64,000 nt of DNA from Planctomycetota bacterium. GTDB taxonomy: Bacteria; Planctomycetota; UBA8742; UBA2392. Under the pieces are notes generated by a model. It was not told where the DNA came from, searched no databases, and saw nothing but the letters and a program-made list of their open reading frames with translations. The position numbers and the translations under genes were made by a program. The stretch is taken from contig JAIOJA010000042.1 in assembly GCA_019912315.1 (NCBI GenBank), positions 248,001 to 312,000 of the forward strand, read 5' to 3'. Shown piece by piece: positions 1 to 9,786 of this stretch (the stretch's first letter is position 1; each line of letters starts with the position of its first letter).

Positions 1-1
1 C

Positions 2-2062
2 CTCGCTGCGGAGCAGAATACGTTTCCGCGAAACGACTCCCTGAAGATCAGCGTCCGCGGCCCCGGCGAGTCGCGCGTGCTGCTAATCCACGGAGAGAAT
101 GGGCCGGAAGCCGCTCTTCAGCGCGCTCTTGGACGCATCGGTCTTGACGTGACAATCGGCGGCGCGGGCATCATGCCCAGCGAACAGGTCGAACTTGAAA
201 AGTACCAGGTACTGATCCTCTCGGACGTGCCGGCCAATGACTTCACGGGCGCGCAGCTTGAGATGATCGAGCACTTCGTGCGCGACGGGGGCGGGCTTGC
301 CATGATCGGCGGGCCGCGCAGCTTCGCGCCGGGCGGCTACTACGAAACCGCCGTTGAGCGCGTCCTGCCTGTGACCTGCGATGTTGTTGAAAAGGGGCGC
401 AAACAGACGCCCGCACTGGTGATCGCCCTCGACAAGAGCGGCAGTATGGGCGCCACGGTCGGCAACTTCACCAAGATGGAGCTGGCCAACGAAGGATGCG
501 CGCGGTCCATTCGCCTGATCCCCAACAACAGCTTCTTCGGAATGCTCGCTGTGGACACGCAACCGGACTGGGTCGTCCCTCTTGAGAAGCTGAAAGATAA
601 AGAAGTCGCCGCCGGACGGGCCATGCGCAACGAAGTCGGTGGCGGCGGCATCTATGTGGACATCGCCATGCGCGAGGGTGTTGATGCTCTGCGTGCGTCC
701 AACGCCTCATCCAAACACATGGTGTTGTTCAGCGACGGACGCGACACCAATCGCCAGGAAGGAGTTCTCGAATTCGTCGAGCAGGTTTACCGAACAGAGA
801 ACATCACGTTCACAACCATCTGCCTCGGCGAGGGCGAGGACGAGTTCTTCTTACAGGAACTCGCCCGCCTCGGCGGGGGACGCTACTTCATGGTCAAGGA
901 CGCTGCTGACCTGCCGGCCGTCTTCTCGCGGGAAACTGCGCTGTCATCGGGCAACTTTATTCGAGAAGAGGAGTTCCGCCCGTGGCACGGGCTGCCGGGC
1001 TCATTGACCGATGACGTGGACTTTCAAGATGAGTCCTCGCCGCCCCTGCTGGGCTACGTCGCGGCAACGGCACGCGAACAGGCCCACGTCTGGCTATGGG
1101 CGGACGAGGACAACGAACGTCCCCTGCTCGCGACCTGGAACATTGAGTTGGGCAAGGCCCTCGCCTTCACCAGCGACGCCCGCGACCGCTGGGCGGACAA
1201 GTGGCTGCCATGGGAAAGCTACGACGAGTTGTGGCAGCGCTGGATCCGCCGTCTGCTGCCGGACGAGGAGACCATCCAAGGGGTCGAAACGGACTGGGAT
1301 GTCAACCGCACCGGCCCGACCTTGACCCTCAGCTTCTTTGATGAAGATGGCAGCCCCCGTGTGCTGAAGGAGCCCGTGGCCGACATCGAGCAGCCGGACG
1401 GCACGCGGCAGCCGGCGCCGGTGCTGCCCGTCGGATCAGGCGCTTACCGTATCCAGTTTTCCCGGCGTGGATCCGGTATTTACGCCGCCCAGGTTCGCGA
1501 ACGGAGCGACGGGCGAGAGACGCTGGCCGCGCGGGAACAGCGGATTTTCGTGCCGCTGGAGGAACTAATGCAACGCCCCGCCGACGAAGCCGCTCTGCGC
1601 GCCATGGCGGAAGCGGGCGGCGGGGGCGTGATTACCTCGCCTCGCGAGATTCTGAACGTCGCGCCCGAGGGCGGCTTCCGCACCGTCTGGCCCTATGATG
1701 AGCTGCTGTGGGTTGCTGTGGTCGGGCTGTTTCTGGCCATCGGTGCCCGACGCTTCCCCAGCGTCTGGCGACGCCGCGTCGAGGATCGAAGGCGCAAACA
1801 GGAAGACGAAGACCGGGTGTTGACCGCCCGCGCAGCCTTTGAGCGCGTGCGCAAGACCCTGGACGAACGCAACAAACCTGCGCGCACTGTGGCGCGCTCC
1901 GACCGCTATAGCGCCCCGCCAGCGTCGTCGACACCGGCGAGTCCCACGCCCGCGCGCCCGACCCCCAAAGCAACCCGTCCAGATGACGGCGGGGAAGGGC
2001 TCTTGTCAGCAATGCGCAAGGTGCGTAAGGAAATGGATAACCGCCGTGAGGATGGCCCGTGA
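2..2062 (+). CDS. VWA-domain membrane protein with glutamine-amidotransferase-like region (5' partial)
   Basis: The frame is open from base 2, before the first candidate start (GTG at 77), so the gene begins outside the window. Counting from that GTG, residues 1-100 resemble the amidotransferase-like fold found in large VWA membrane proteins (hydrophobic strand, then DGGGLAMIGG). A von Willebrand A domain follows, with the metal-ion-dependent adhesion motif DKSGS at 119-123. One membrane helix lies near residue 548, followed by a basic, Pro/Ala-rich cytoplasmic tail. Such proteins usually sit beside DUF58 and MoxR genes; a DUF58 protein is found here only at 42 kb. The next gene overlaps by 4 bp (GTGA), so the two are probably cotranscribed. 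The exact role is unknown; VWA domains bind protein partners through a metal ion. Confidence 0.85.
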   Translation, partial: LAAEQNTFPRNDSLKISVRGPGESRVLLIHGENGPEAALQRALGRIGLDVTIGGAGIMPSEQVELEKYQVLILSDVPANDFTGAQLEMIEHFVRDGGGLAMIGGPRSFAPGGYYETAVERVLPVTCDVVEKGRKQTPALVIALDKSGSMGATVGNFTKMELANEGCARSIRLIPNNSFFGMLAVDTQPDWVVPLEKLKDKEVAAGRAMRNEVGGGGIYVDIAMREGVDALRASNASSKHMVLFSDGRDTNRQEGVLEFVEQVYRTENITFTTICLGEGEDEFFLQELARLGGGRYFMVKDAADLPAVFSRETALSSGNFIREEEFRPWHGLPGSLTDDVDFQDESSPPLLGYVAATAREQAHVWLWADEDNERPLLATWNIELGKALAFTSDARDRWADKWLPWESYDELWQRWIRRLLPDEETIQGVETDWDVNRTGPTLTLSFFDEDGSPRVLKEPVADIEQPDGTRQPAPVLPVGSGAYRIQFSRRGSGIYAAQVRERSDGRETLAAREQRIFVPLEELMQRPADEAALRAMAEAGGGGVITSPREILNVAPEGGFRTVWPYDELLWVAVVGLFLAIGARRFPSVWRRRVEDRRRKQEDEDRVLTARAAFERVRKTLDERNKPARTVARSDRYSAPPASSTPASPTPARPTPKATRPDDGGEGLLSAMRKVRKEMDNRREDGP

Positions 2063-2643
2063 TTCGTTGCCTGCCTGTAATTGCGTTAGTGCTCGCTTCG
2101 TGCAGTGCCTTCACATTCGGCACTTCCACGACGCAGCGCCCCGCCATTACCAAACCCGCGATCGGTCCGGACGGTGCGTTCTGGGACGCAGCGGTGGCGG
2201 CAAAGCGCAACGACCACGAGGCGTTCCTGTACCTGTTGAGCCCCCAGATGGTTTATCTGGCGCTGTTTCCCGAGGCGCGCCTTGCGGAAACAGAATCGCA
2301 GGAGGAGTTCGATCTGCAGCGCGCAACGATCAACGCCGAACTGGAGCCCTTCGAGCCGGTTGTGCATGAGTACACCGCACGCTACATGCACGAGCTGACG
2401 TCGCTGCTGGATGACAAATTTGCAGAAGCAAGCCAGCCCGTCTACTCCATCTCGCATACCGGGGCTGGCGGGCGCGCGGAAGGTCCGAACCAGGCGACGA
2501 TTACCGTGCGCGTCTATCCGAAGCAGTCGATGAAGGCATCGCAGGAACCCGAGGTCCTGAACATCACGTTCATTCAGGACGGGCGCCGCTGGCTGATCCA
2601 CAGAATCAACCCGGATCCGCTAAAGGGCGCCTTCGTGCGCTAA
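2059..2643 (+). CDS. putative lipoprotein
   Basis: The 194-residue protein starts with a lipoprotein signal peptide: a basic residue, a hydrophobic core, and lipobox LASC with Cys15. The rest has an N-terminal helix-rich part and a C-terminal strand-rich part ending in a pattern (NITFIQDGRRWLIHRI) like NTF2-like or DUF4878-type domains. That assignment is weak. It starts on a GTG that overlaps the stop of the VWA gene, so translation is probably coupled and the two products may work together at the envelope. Its stop codon overlaps the stop of the convergent rodA by 4 bp, leaving no room for a terminator between them. Confidence 0.75.
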   Translation: MIRCLPVIALVLASCSAFTFGTSTTQRPAITKPAIGPDGAFWDAAVAAKRNDHEAFLYLLSPQMVYLALFPEARLAETESQEEFDLQRATINAELEPFEPVVHEYTARYMHELTSLLDDKFAEASQPVYSISHTGAGGRAEGPNQATITVRVYPKQSMKASQEPEVLNITFIQDGRRWLIHRINPDPLKGAFVR

Positions 2644-3806
2644 AACGTGGCTTTGCCCATCATTCGCACGGGTTGCATCGCGACGTTGCAGACCAACCCC
2701 AGGGCCAGGAAGCCGCTCAACAGGCTTGATCCGCCATAGCTAACAAGCGGCAGGGTTATGCCTGTGACGGGCAGCATTCCGCTCACTACGCCGATATTGA
2801 TTGCACTTTGGGCAAAGAACATCGCTGCCACACCGATCACCACGAGGCGCGAAAACGGATCGCGCGTGCCGCCGGCAACCCGCATGATCCGGATCACCAT
2901 GAAGAACAAAATCCCCATGAACATGCAGACGCCGACCAGTCCGACTTCCTGCGAAATCACCGCGAAAATGAAGTCGTTGTGGCGTTCAGGAAGAAACGCA
3001 AGCTGACTCTGGGTGCCCATACCGTAGCCCTGCCCTGAAAATCCTCCGCTGCCGATAGCGGTCATGGACTGCAGAATCTGGTAGCCGTCGCCCGTGCGGT
3101 CCGATACCTCGCCGCTTAACCCGCTCAGGTACACTTCAATGCGCTTCATCTGGTGCTCTTTCAGCAGCCCCATCAGATACGCGCCGGGGATCAGCGCCAC
3201 TCCGCACGCCCCCAGAGACCCCAGATACACCTTGTTGCCGCCGGCCACCCAGATCATCGACGCCACGACCGGGATGAACACCATGGTGGTTCCAAGGTCC
3301 GGCTGCAGCATGATCGGAAGCAGAAACGCCCCCGCGATCACAAGGCAGGCAGCGAACGCTCGCAGACTGTCGATGCTGCGGTGGTACCGCAGATACCCGG
3401 CCAGGGCGACTACCAGCAGCGGCTTGCACAGCTCGGAAGGCTGCAACCCGAACGGCCCGAACATGATCCAGCTTTTCGCGCCATTCACAGTGCGTCCGAA
3501 CACAAGCACCGCGAGCAACATGGCCAGGCCTGCGCCCATCCAGAGATACCAGTAACCCGATATCCAGCGCGGCGGCAGCAGCGCGATGAACAGCATCAGC
3601 AGCACACCGAACAGAACGAACCCGGCTTGCCTTACGTGATAGTCGCGTGCCTGGGAAAGCCCCTCACCCACCAGCTCGAAATCCGTCGACGCGGAGTAGA
3701 TGAAAGCGATACCGACCGCGCACAACATCAACGCGGGAACCACTACGCCCAGTGGAAGGGCGCGCAGCAGCGACGCTTTATGTTTGACTGCTCCTGCCAG
3801 GCGCAC
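2640..3806 (-). CDS. rodA: RodA-type SEDS peptidoglycan polymerase
   Basis: This is a polytopic membrane protein of the SEDS family (FtsW/RodA/SpoVE) with about ten hydrophobic segments. The family signature near the C-terminus reads TLPLVSYGGSSLLS. RodA polymerises glycan strands from lipid II for side-wall growth with a class B PBP. The frame could start at TTG 3818, but GTG 3806 is preceded by GAGG at a 6-nt spacing, so I prefer 3806 (388 residues). An 8-bp hairpin (3816-3823 with 3828-3835) lies just upstream and would overlap the TTG start. RodA rather than FtsW is chosen because a second SEDS gene at 13 kb sits with murG and murC. Confidence 0.87.
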   Translation of the reverse strand: MRLAGAVKHKASLLRALPLGVVVPALMLCAVGIAFIYSASTDFELVGEGLSQARDYHVRQAGFVLFGVLLMLFIALLPPRWISGYWYLWMGAGLAMLLAVLVFGRTVNGAKSWIMFGPFGLQPSELCKPLLVVALAGYLRYHRSIDSLRAFAACLVIAGAFLLPIMLQPDLGTTMVFIPVVASMIWVAGGNKVYLGSLGACGVALIPGAYLMGLLKEHQMKRIEVYLSGLSGEVSDRTGDGYQILQSMTAIGSGGFSGQGYGMGTQSQLAFLPERHNDFIFAVISQEVGLVGVCMFMGILFFMVIRIMRVAGGTRDPFSRLVVIGVAAMFFAQSAINIGVVSGMLPVTGITLPLVSYGGSSLLSGFLALGLVCNVAMQPVRMMGKATF

Positions 3807-3928
3807 GGTGGACCTCAAAGGACTATCGTCCTTTGCAAGCCAATAACTGAAGAGCCCGATGCAGGCCGACCTTGTAACCTGTAGCGGATTCGCGTTAAAT
3901 CAGAACATCATCACGGAGAAACGCCTCT

Positions 3929-4768
3929 ATGGCCCGCGGTCAGGACGCAAACTTCCAGCAGTACCTCAAGGAGATTCGCGAAACGCCCCTGCTGACGGCG
4001 CAGGAAGAGCTTGACCTTGCCCGCCGCATCCACGAAGGCGACAAGGATGCCCGCGAACGCATGATCAAGGCCAATCTGCGACTGGTAGTGAGTGTCGCCA
4101 AGGAGTTCCTGAACCGTGGTCTGCCGTTCATGGACCTGATCGCCGAAGGCAATATCGGGCTGATGCGCGGTATCGAAAAGTTCGACCCCGAACAGGGGAA
4201 CCGCTTCAGCACCTATGGCGTACACTGGATCAAGCAGTCCATCCGCCGCGCGCTGGTTAATTCAAGCAAGACAGTCCGCATTCCCAGTTACATGGTCGAG
4301 CTGATCAGCCAGTTCAAACAGAAATCCATCGAAATGACCATGAAAGCAGGCGGCAAGGCCCCCGACACGCGCATCGTGGCAAAGGAGATCGGCCTGTCCG
4401 ACGACCAGCTCGACATGATGCGCGCCGCCCTGGCCGCAAATACCCAAAGCACCGACTTTCGCGGCGCCGACGGCGAAAGCAGCCTCACCGACGTACTGGC
4501 GGACCACAACAGCCCCGACCCTGCCGAGCAGGCGATGTCCGCCAACGAAGTCACAATGCTGGCGGAAATGCTGGAATCGATCAGTGAACGCGAGGCGAAG
4601 ATTCTGCGCATGCGCTACGGCATCGGGGTCGATCATCCCATGACGCTGTCCGAAATCGGCGACGTGCTGGGGCTTACCCGCGAGCGCATCCGCCAGATTG
4701 AAAACGGCGCACTGAAGATCCTGCACGACATCCTGACGCGCTCGAAGGGCTACGCGGACGAAAGCTGA
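3929..4768 (+). CDS. RNA polymerase sigma factor, RpoD type
   Basis: The 279-residue sigma-70 factor has region 1.2 at the N-terminus ([17 protein letters not shown]), a full region 2 with the core-binding and -10 recognition segment ([19 protein letters not shown]), region 3, and region 4 with its helix-turn-helix ([17 protein letters not shown]). It lacks region 1.1. This fits a short primary or group 2 (RpoS/SigB-like) factor; I cannot tell which. CGGAG lies upstream of the ATG. It is divergent from rodA. A long coiled-coil gene starts 1 bp after its stop, which implies a shared transcript and perhaps a functional link. Confidence 0.9.
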   Translation: MARGQDANFQQYLKEIRETPLLTAQEELDLARRIHEGDKDARERMIKANLRLVVSVAKEFLNRGLPFMDLIAEGNIGLMRGIEKFDPEQGNRFSTYGVHWIKQSIRRALVNSSKTVRIPSYMVELISQFKQKSIEMTMKAGGKAPDTRIVAKEIGLSDDQLDMMRAALAANTQSTDFRGADGESSLTDVLADHNSPDPAEQAMSANEVTMLAEMLESISEREAKILRMRYGIGVDHPMTLSEIGDVLGLTRERIRQIENGALKILHDILTRSKGYADES

Positions 4769-4769
4769 A

Positions 4770-7430
4770 ATGCCTGAGCAGACGATTCTCGACCTTCCCG
4801 TGATTCAGTTCGAGCTCTACGAAGACTCGCCGGGACGCCTGCACGCCCTGTGCATCGAGAGTTACGGCCTGGCCGGGTTTCGCCCCCACCCCGACGCGGT
4901 GTTTCACTTTTCGGCAAGCCTGTGGCGCTATCGCGGTGAAGAATCCCTGAAGCAGATTACGCTGTTGTCCGGGTGTTATCTCGGCGCGTTGTCGCGGCAC
5001 GTCGCGGCACGTCGACGCGTGGCGGCGGTTCGCGCCGCGCTGGAAGAAGCCCCGCAATCCGGGCTGCGGGCCAGGCTCGGGGACGCGGATGACGAACTTG
5101 CGCTCGCGCAGGAAGACCTCGCCGACATCTCGGGGCAGCTTTCGGAATTCGTCACGCTATCCAGCGAGTCACATGCGCGTGACCCGGTCGGGGCGCGCGC
5201 ACGTGTACAACGCAATCTTAAACAGATGGGATCCGCCGGCTGGACCGACCGGCTGGAACACCTGGCGCGAACGGCCGCCCGGTGTGACGAGCCGCGTGTT
5301 AACTGGTCCGCGCCGCTGAAGGAGATACTGGACGACCTGGAGGCTGTCGAGCTGCCGTTCCCCTCCGACGTGCAAGGACGAAACATCGACGGCGCCCTGC
5401 TGAACAGGTTGCAGGACGAGCTGAGTGAGTATCGCGGAGTCGCTGATCGCGCCAGTCGCCGTTTGCAGGAAGTAGATAGCGAACGTCACGAACTCGAACG
5501 CCTGCTGCAAGATACCGAACAAGGGTTCACAGACCGCTCAATCGCGCTTGAGGAAGCCCGCCATGCACTGGAAGTAACTCTCGCGGACGCGCGTGAGCGC
5601 ATCTCGCGCATGGAACGCGCGGGCCAGGGCGAGCTCGAAAACGCACGACGGGAGATTGCGGCGCTGCGATCCGAACGTGACCGCCTGGCGGCTGAACTGG
5701 TAGCGGCGTTGGACGCCGCTACTGACAACGACGCGTCCAGTGAAGACCTGATTGTCGAAATAGAGCGTGCCGCGAGTGACCGCCTGGAAGCCGCCGAAGC
5801 ACTTTCGTCTTTGTCCCGCCGCCTTGAAGAAATCCAGAACGAAGCGGAAATCGCGGCCGAACGCTCCGACGGCATGCACCTGAGGGTCCGCGAACTTGAA
5901 GAAACGGTCGAGGCCCTGACCGACGAGCTGAGCCGCAGCGAGGAGCGTCACTTGCAGGCGCTGGCGACAATTGAAGCGCTGGAAGACGACGCCGGCCGGA
6001 ACAGCGAGTTTGAGTCCGTATTGACCGCGTCCGAGGAACGCCTTGCCGACACGGAAGAGCGCCTGTCGGAGGCGGAGCAGCGAGTCGATTCGCTGGCAGG
6101 GCAGCTCGAAGACAAGGACTTCGAGTTGCTGCGGACGCGGGAAAGAGCGGAAGCGCAGAAAAGGACCATCGATGCGGTCTCCGTGCAGCTTGCCGAAGCG
6201 GAAACCCTTACGGATGAACACGAAGCACGCATCGTGGGTCTTGAGCGTGAAAACGAGCGCCTGCGCCGCGACCTGAGTGATGCGCAAAGCCGGATGCTCG
6301 ACGCCCGGGGCGACGTTGACGAAGCCCGCGACAGCGCGGAATCCGCCCGCGTCGAACTGGAGCGTCTGAAACAACGTCTGAACGAAGAACGTGGCAAGAG
6401 CTCGGAAATCACGCACGAAAGCGTCGAGCTGCGCCGCGCATTGCGCGACCGTGACGACGAAATTGCGCGCTTGAAAGTCGAGCTAGAGGACGTGCAGGCC
6501 AGACTGAAACACGCGGGGCAATCGGGCGAGGACCAGGGGCGCAGGATCCGCGACCTCCAGGACGAGATTGACAATGCAACCGCCATAGCCAATGACGCGC
6601 AGTCGGTTACGGAGCGTCTGCGGGGCGAGCTGAAGACGGCACTCGACGCGGGCGCCGCGTCACGCGCTGAAGCGGAACGCCTGACGCGGGAGAGCGCAAC
6701 TTTGCGCGAGGAATCGCAGCGCGCGAAGGCCGAGCTCGAGGCGTTGCGGAATTCTGCCAACGCCGGCGGCGGTCAGCTTGCACAGTTGCGCGCCGGAGCA
6801 GTCGAATGGGAACAGCAGGTCGCGGCACTGCAAGCGGAACTTGCGGCGGCTGGCGATCTGGCAGAAGACCGGCGCGCCAAACTTGAGGAACGCCTCGAGC
6901 TTGCCCGGGCACGAACGGACAGCGTCCACAAAGAAAACGAAACCCTGCTTGAGGCGCTGGAACAGGCCGAGAAGTCCCGCAAATCCGAACGCCGCGACTA
7001 CGAGGCCCTGATCGAGCGCGAGCGTCACCGCGCGGCCGGGCTGGATGCGGCAAGCGGGGAAACGCAGGAATTGCGCGACAAGCTGAACGAAAGTGAGGCG
7101 TTCCTGATCAAACGCCAGCGCGAGTTTGAGCGCACGGAGCACCAACTTAAGGGCCTGCTTGAAGAAGTGCGCGGCATCGCGGACCTTCGCGCGAAGTACG
7201 AGAAGGCAAAACCGGGCAAGAAGCAGGACGCCATCGCGTCGCAGATCGGGCGTCGCATGGACTCTCTGTTCTCGGCGGCCGGCAAGCCTGTGAATGCGGA
7301 CAGACGCACAGAAAAGCTTGTCATTCTGACCGTCAAGAAGACCGAGGAAGAGATCGCAGCGGAATCCGAGAAGCCGTTCGTTGCTACAAAGAAGGAAGAA
7401 GATTCGAACGACGACGGTTCTTTCGAATAG
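4770..7430 (+). CDS. large coiled-coil protein
   Basis: The 886-residue protein is not recognised. Residues 1-80 look globular (hydrophobic, aromatic-rich, starting MPEQTILDLPVIQFELYEDS). From about residue 85 to 830 it is almost continuous heptad-like sequence rich in Glu, Arg, Ala and Leu, typical of a long coiled coil. The C-terminal 50 residues are charged and probably disordered, ending acidic. No membrane segment or signal peptide is seen, so it should be cytoplasmic. Similar architecture occurs in filament-forming or cell-shape scaffold proteins and in SMC-like proteins, but no Walker motif is present, so it is not an SMC ATPase. It starts 1 bp after the sigma factor stop. Confidence 0.8.
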   Translation: MPEQTILDLPVIQFELYEDSPGRLHALCIESYGLAGFRPHPDAVFHFSASLWRYRGEESLKQITLLSGCYLGALSRHVAARRRVAAVRAALEEAPQSGLRARLGDADDELALAQEDLADISGQLSEFVTLSSESHARDPVGARARVQRNLKQMGSAGWTDRLEHLARTAARCDEPRVNWSAPLKEILDDLEAVELPFPSDVQGRNIDGALLNRLQDELSEYRGVADRASRRLQEVDSERHELERLLQDTEQGFTDRSIALEEARHALEVTLADARERISRMERAGQGELENARREIAALRSERDRLAAELVAALDAATDNDASSEDLIVEIERAASDRLEAAEALSSLSRRLEEIQNEAEIAAERSDGMHLRVRELEETVEALTDELSRSEERHLQALATIEALEDDAGRNSEFESVLTASEERLADTEERLSEAEQRVDSLAGQLEDKDFELLRTRERAEAQKRTIDAVSVQLAEAETLTDEHEARIVGLERENERLRRDLSDAQSRMLDARGDVDEARDSAESARVELERLKQRLNEERGKSSEITHESVELRRALRDRDDEIARLKVELEDVQARLKHAGQSGEDQGRRIRDLQDEIDNATAIANDAQSVTERLRGELKTALDAGAASRAEAERLTRESATLREESQRAKAELEALRNSANAGGGQLAQLRAGAVEWEQQVAALQAELAAAGDLAEDRRAKLEERLELARARTDSVHKENETLLEALEQAEKSRKSERRDYEALIERERHRAAGLDAASGETQELRDKLNESEAFLIKRQREFERTEHQLKGLLEEVRGIADLRAKYEKAKPGKKQDAIASQIGRRMDSLFSAAGKPVNADRRTEKLVILTVKKTEEEIAAESEKPFVATKKEEDSNDDGSFE

Positions 7431-7472
7431 CCTGCTATCGAGGCACAATCAGGGCAGTCAAACGAGGCGCCA

Positions 7473-8393
7473 GTGGCACTGCTCGACAACATCCCCGGCT
7501 GGAAAGTTTTCTCCACAGGCATCGGCATCGCCGCGTTGGGGATTGTCGGCTTTTTGGTCTACACGTTTTTCCTCGCAACTCCAAACGACCTCAAGGAACT
7601 CGAAGAACAGGCCGTGCAGAACGCGATTGAAGAGGTCGCAAACATCTACACTCAAAAAGTCCAGCAACATGGACAGCAGCGCGTCATCGTCATGCCCGTA
7701 AAGGGTGATACCACCAACGAGCAGATCCGGGAAATGCTGATCGCACGATTGAACGGGTTTGATGACGACGCAGTCGAAGCGAAGAAGCCGGACAGTCCTT
7801 CCCTGGAAGAGCGAGCAATCTCCATTTTCAATAAGGTCGCCAAGGATGAAGAAACTGAGCGCGATCCTGCCGCGGTATTCGAAGACGCCGGGGAAGTAGA
7901 TGAAGTAATCTCTGTAGCGGTCACGAAGAAGTGGGCCGGACGCGATTCTGGAGTCTGCAAACTCGATGTAACCCGCATCGTGAAAGATGATGGCACAGCC
8001 GAACGCAAGGCCGCCGTACTCGAAACCAAGCACATCACAGGGCTATCCGGAACGGCAATCCAGACCGGCGAGGAAGAAGTCGAGGACGGGCCGGGGTTCT
8101 GGAGCGGTTTCGGCAAGTTCATGCTTGGGCTGCTGATCGTTTTTGCGACGGTGGCGATATTGCCGTTCCTGTCCTGGCCCTTCGCCAAGGCCGCATTCAG
8201 GGCCGACAGCAACGCCGCGAATGGGATGCTGCTGGTCGGGCTGACGGTGCTGGATCTCGCGACGCTGTTCGCCGTTTCATGGCTGTTTGCCGAAGCGGCA
8301 TTCAATACGACGGCCGTGATCAGCGCGGGCTTGCTGCTGCCCCTCGCGCTGGTGTGGAATCTGCGCCTTCTGAACTTCATCGAAGAGCAATAA
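7473..8393 (+). CDS. hypothetical membrane protein
   Basis: The 306-residue protein has one N-terminal membrane helix (about residues 13-33) and three hydrophobic segments in the last third (about 208-232, 248-270, 275-298). Between them is a soluble, acidic domain of about 170 residues with few recognisable features. Start is GTG at 7473, with GAGG 6 nt upstream. It lies 42 bp after the coiled-coil gene and probably shares its transcript; a strong terminator follows the stop. I do not recognise the family. Confidence 0.7.
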   Translation: MALLDNIPGWKVFSTGIGIAALGIVGFLVYTFFLATPNDLKELEEQAVQNAIEEVANIYTQKVQQHGQQRVIVMPVKGDTTNEQIREMLIARLNGFDDDAVEAKKPDSPSLEERAISIFNKVAKDEETERDPAAVFEDAGEVDEVISVAVTKKWAGRDSGVCKLDVTRIVKDDGTAERKAAVLETKHITGLSGTAIQTGEEEVEDGPGFWSGFGKFMLGLLIVFATVAILPFLSWPFAKAAFRADSNAANGMLLVGLTVLDLATLFAVSWLFAEAAFNTTAVISAGLLLPLALVWNLRLLNFIEEQ

Positions 8394-8406
8394 TCTGACG
8401 CCAAAA

Positions 8407-8431
8407 AAAGCCCCCGCGGTGCGGGGGCTTT
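8407..8431. terminator. bidirectional intrinsic terminator
   Basis: An 11-bp perfect stem (8407-8417 with 8421-8431) has a 3-nt loop. A tract of seven A lies on the left and TTT on the right, so it can end transcription of the membrane-protein gene on + and of the outer-membrane gene on -. Confidence 0.9.
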
Positions 8432-8452
8432 GGTTTGTCTGCGCGTCGCGGT

Positions 8453-9532
8453 CTAGAAGAAGTACGACGCGCCAAGAACGATGTTCCACGTCCAGGGTAC
8501 TTCGTCCTGGCTGTGCATCTGCGCACCGTTGAAATCCGAAAACAGGAAACCGACACGGATCGGGACACTGAACCCGAACGACATGTGGAATCGCCAGTTG
8601 TTGATCAATCCGCCCGAACGGGACACGAAAATCGGCGTCAGGTTGATGGATGTGCCCAGATTGAACTGGTAGGCCGGTATGAAGTTGTGCCGGCGCACCG
8701 CCAGTCCCTGGTTGGGGAAGTCGGCAGTACCGTCACCGTTGACGTCCTGCGTTTCCTCAAAGAAGCCGATGTCGAAGTTGTCATTCAGAACGTCCTGCCC
8801 ATTGGTCGGGCTGCCGGCTGTGTTGTCCACCAGCGCGCCGTCAATGTCGAAACGATAGTTCGCCTCAAGGAAAGCATACGGCGAAATGGACAACAGGTCT
8901 TCGGCACCGGGGATGCCAATCGGAAAGTCAAACATAAGCCCGATGTCCAGCCCGATACTGGCAAGCCCATTGAGGTCACTGAAGCCGCCAAAAAGAAGCC
9001 CTACCTTGGGCCCCACGATCAGGGACAAACCCCAGTTTTCGCGGGTGCGTCGCCCATCGGTTTCAATGAACTCGCTATCGAAGAAGTTGATCGTGAAGTC
9101 GAAACCCGCATAAATCAGCGTCGCGTTCTCGCTGATCGATTCGTAGGCGTCGTTGTCTTCATCCAGCGTCGCGTTCGTGCCAAGGGCCATCGAGTAAATC
9201 TCGATGCCGAAATCCGTACCGATCACGGAGTTATCGGACCCGATCTGGAAGTCGATGTCGGCGCCGAAAATCGTGCGTGTGAGGCTTTGCGCGTTGCGCT
9301 TCTTAAACACCGCCTCCATCTCGCCGCCAATGCTCTTGGTGCCCAGCGATTCGCGACGAATGCTGTTGGCCATACCCCCGCCAAAGCCAAGTCCCACGCC
9401 GAAGCCGCCAGTGGCGTACTTACCCTCGTGGGTATTCATGTTCATGATTTGCGGGAAACGCTGCGCCTCAAGAGCGCCAGCGCACAGAACCACCGCAGAC
9501 AGAACTACCAGACCAAGCCAGTTTCGGCGCAT
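8453..9532 (-). CDS. putative outer-membrane beta-barrel protein
   Basis: The 359-residue protein has a Sec signal peptide (MRRNWLGLVVLSAVVLCAGA, cleavage probably near ALEAQ). The mature part is Gly-, Asn- and Phe-rich with alternating hydrophobic residues, as in beta strands. It ends ASYFF; a C-terminal Phe is the usual recognition signal for the BAM machinery. A TTG at 9550 opens the frame, but ATG 9532 is preceded by AGGAG at 8 nt, so I use 9532. An Asp-rich run (QDVNGDGTADFPNQG) resembles calcium-binding dockerin-like loops. The substrate or function is unknown. Confidence 0.72.
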   Translation of the reverse strand: MRRNWLGLVVLSAVVLCAGALEAQRFPQIMNMNTHEGKYATGGFGVGLGFGGGMANSIRRESLGTKSIGGEMEAVFKKRNAQSLTRTIFGADIDFQIGSDNSVIGTDFGIEIYSMALGTNATLDEDNDAYESISENATLIYAGFDFTINFFDSEFIETDGRRTRENWGLSLIVGPKVGLLFGGFSDLNGLASIGLDIGLMFDFPIGIPGAEDLLSISPYAFLEANYRFDIDGALVDNTAGSPTNGQDVLNDNFDIGFFEETQDVNGDGTADFPNQGLAVRRHNFIPAYQFNLGTSINLTPIFVSRSGGLINNWRFHMSFGFSVPIRVGFLFSDFNGAQMHSQDEVPWTWNIVLGASYFF

Positions 9533-9769
9533 GCCAGCTGCTCCTGACAATCACGCTACAGGCACGCGCCCGCACAAGCGGGTGGACGAAAACCTGAGAG
9601 CGGACTTCGGGGGGTCGCGAAAGATTCAAGCGGTTATGCCTCCCGCTGTCAACCGCCAACATTCCCTGTCGAACGCCCAAAACACGGTATGACCGGGGCA
9701 TGACGAAACGGCCCCGTGCCATGCTTCCTTGCGTCTTGCGAAACGATTCACTAAACAGGCAGACCCCGC

Positions 9770-9775
9770 TATCCT
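9770..9775 (+). promoter_or_regulatory. candidate -10 box of bioA, very short leader
   Basis: TATCCT at 9770-9775 has a weak -35 match (TTCACT, 9748-9753 by spacing) 17 bp upstream. The mRNA start would fall about 5 nt before the bioA ATG, and no Shine-Dalgarno is seen there. Confidence 0.35.
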
Positions 9776-9786
9776 GAACAATCGAC

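Noticed and set aside
8435..9547. 370-codon plus-strand frame opposite the outer-membrane gene
   Set aside because: No signal, no family and no ribosome site; the minus gene has a signal peptide, SD and terminal Phe.
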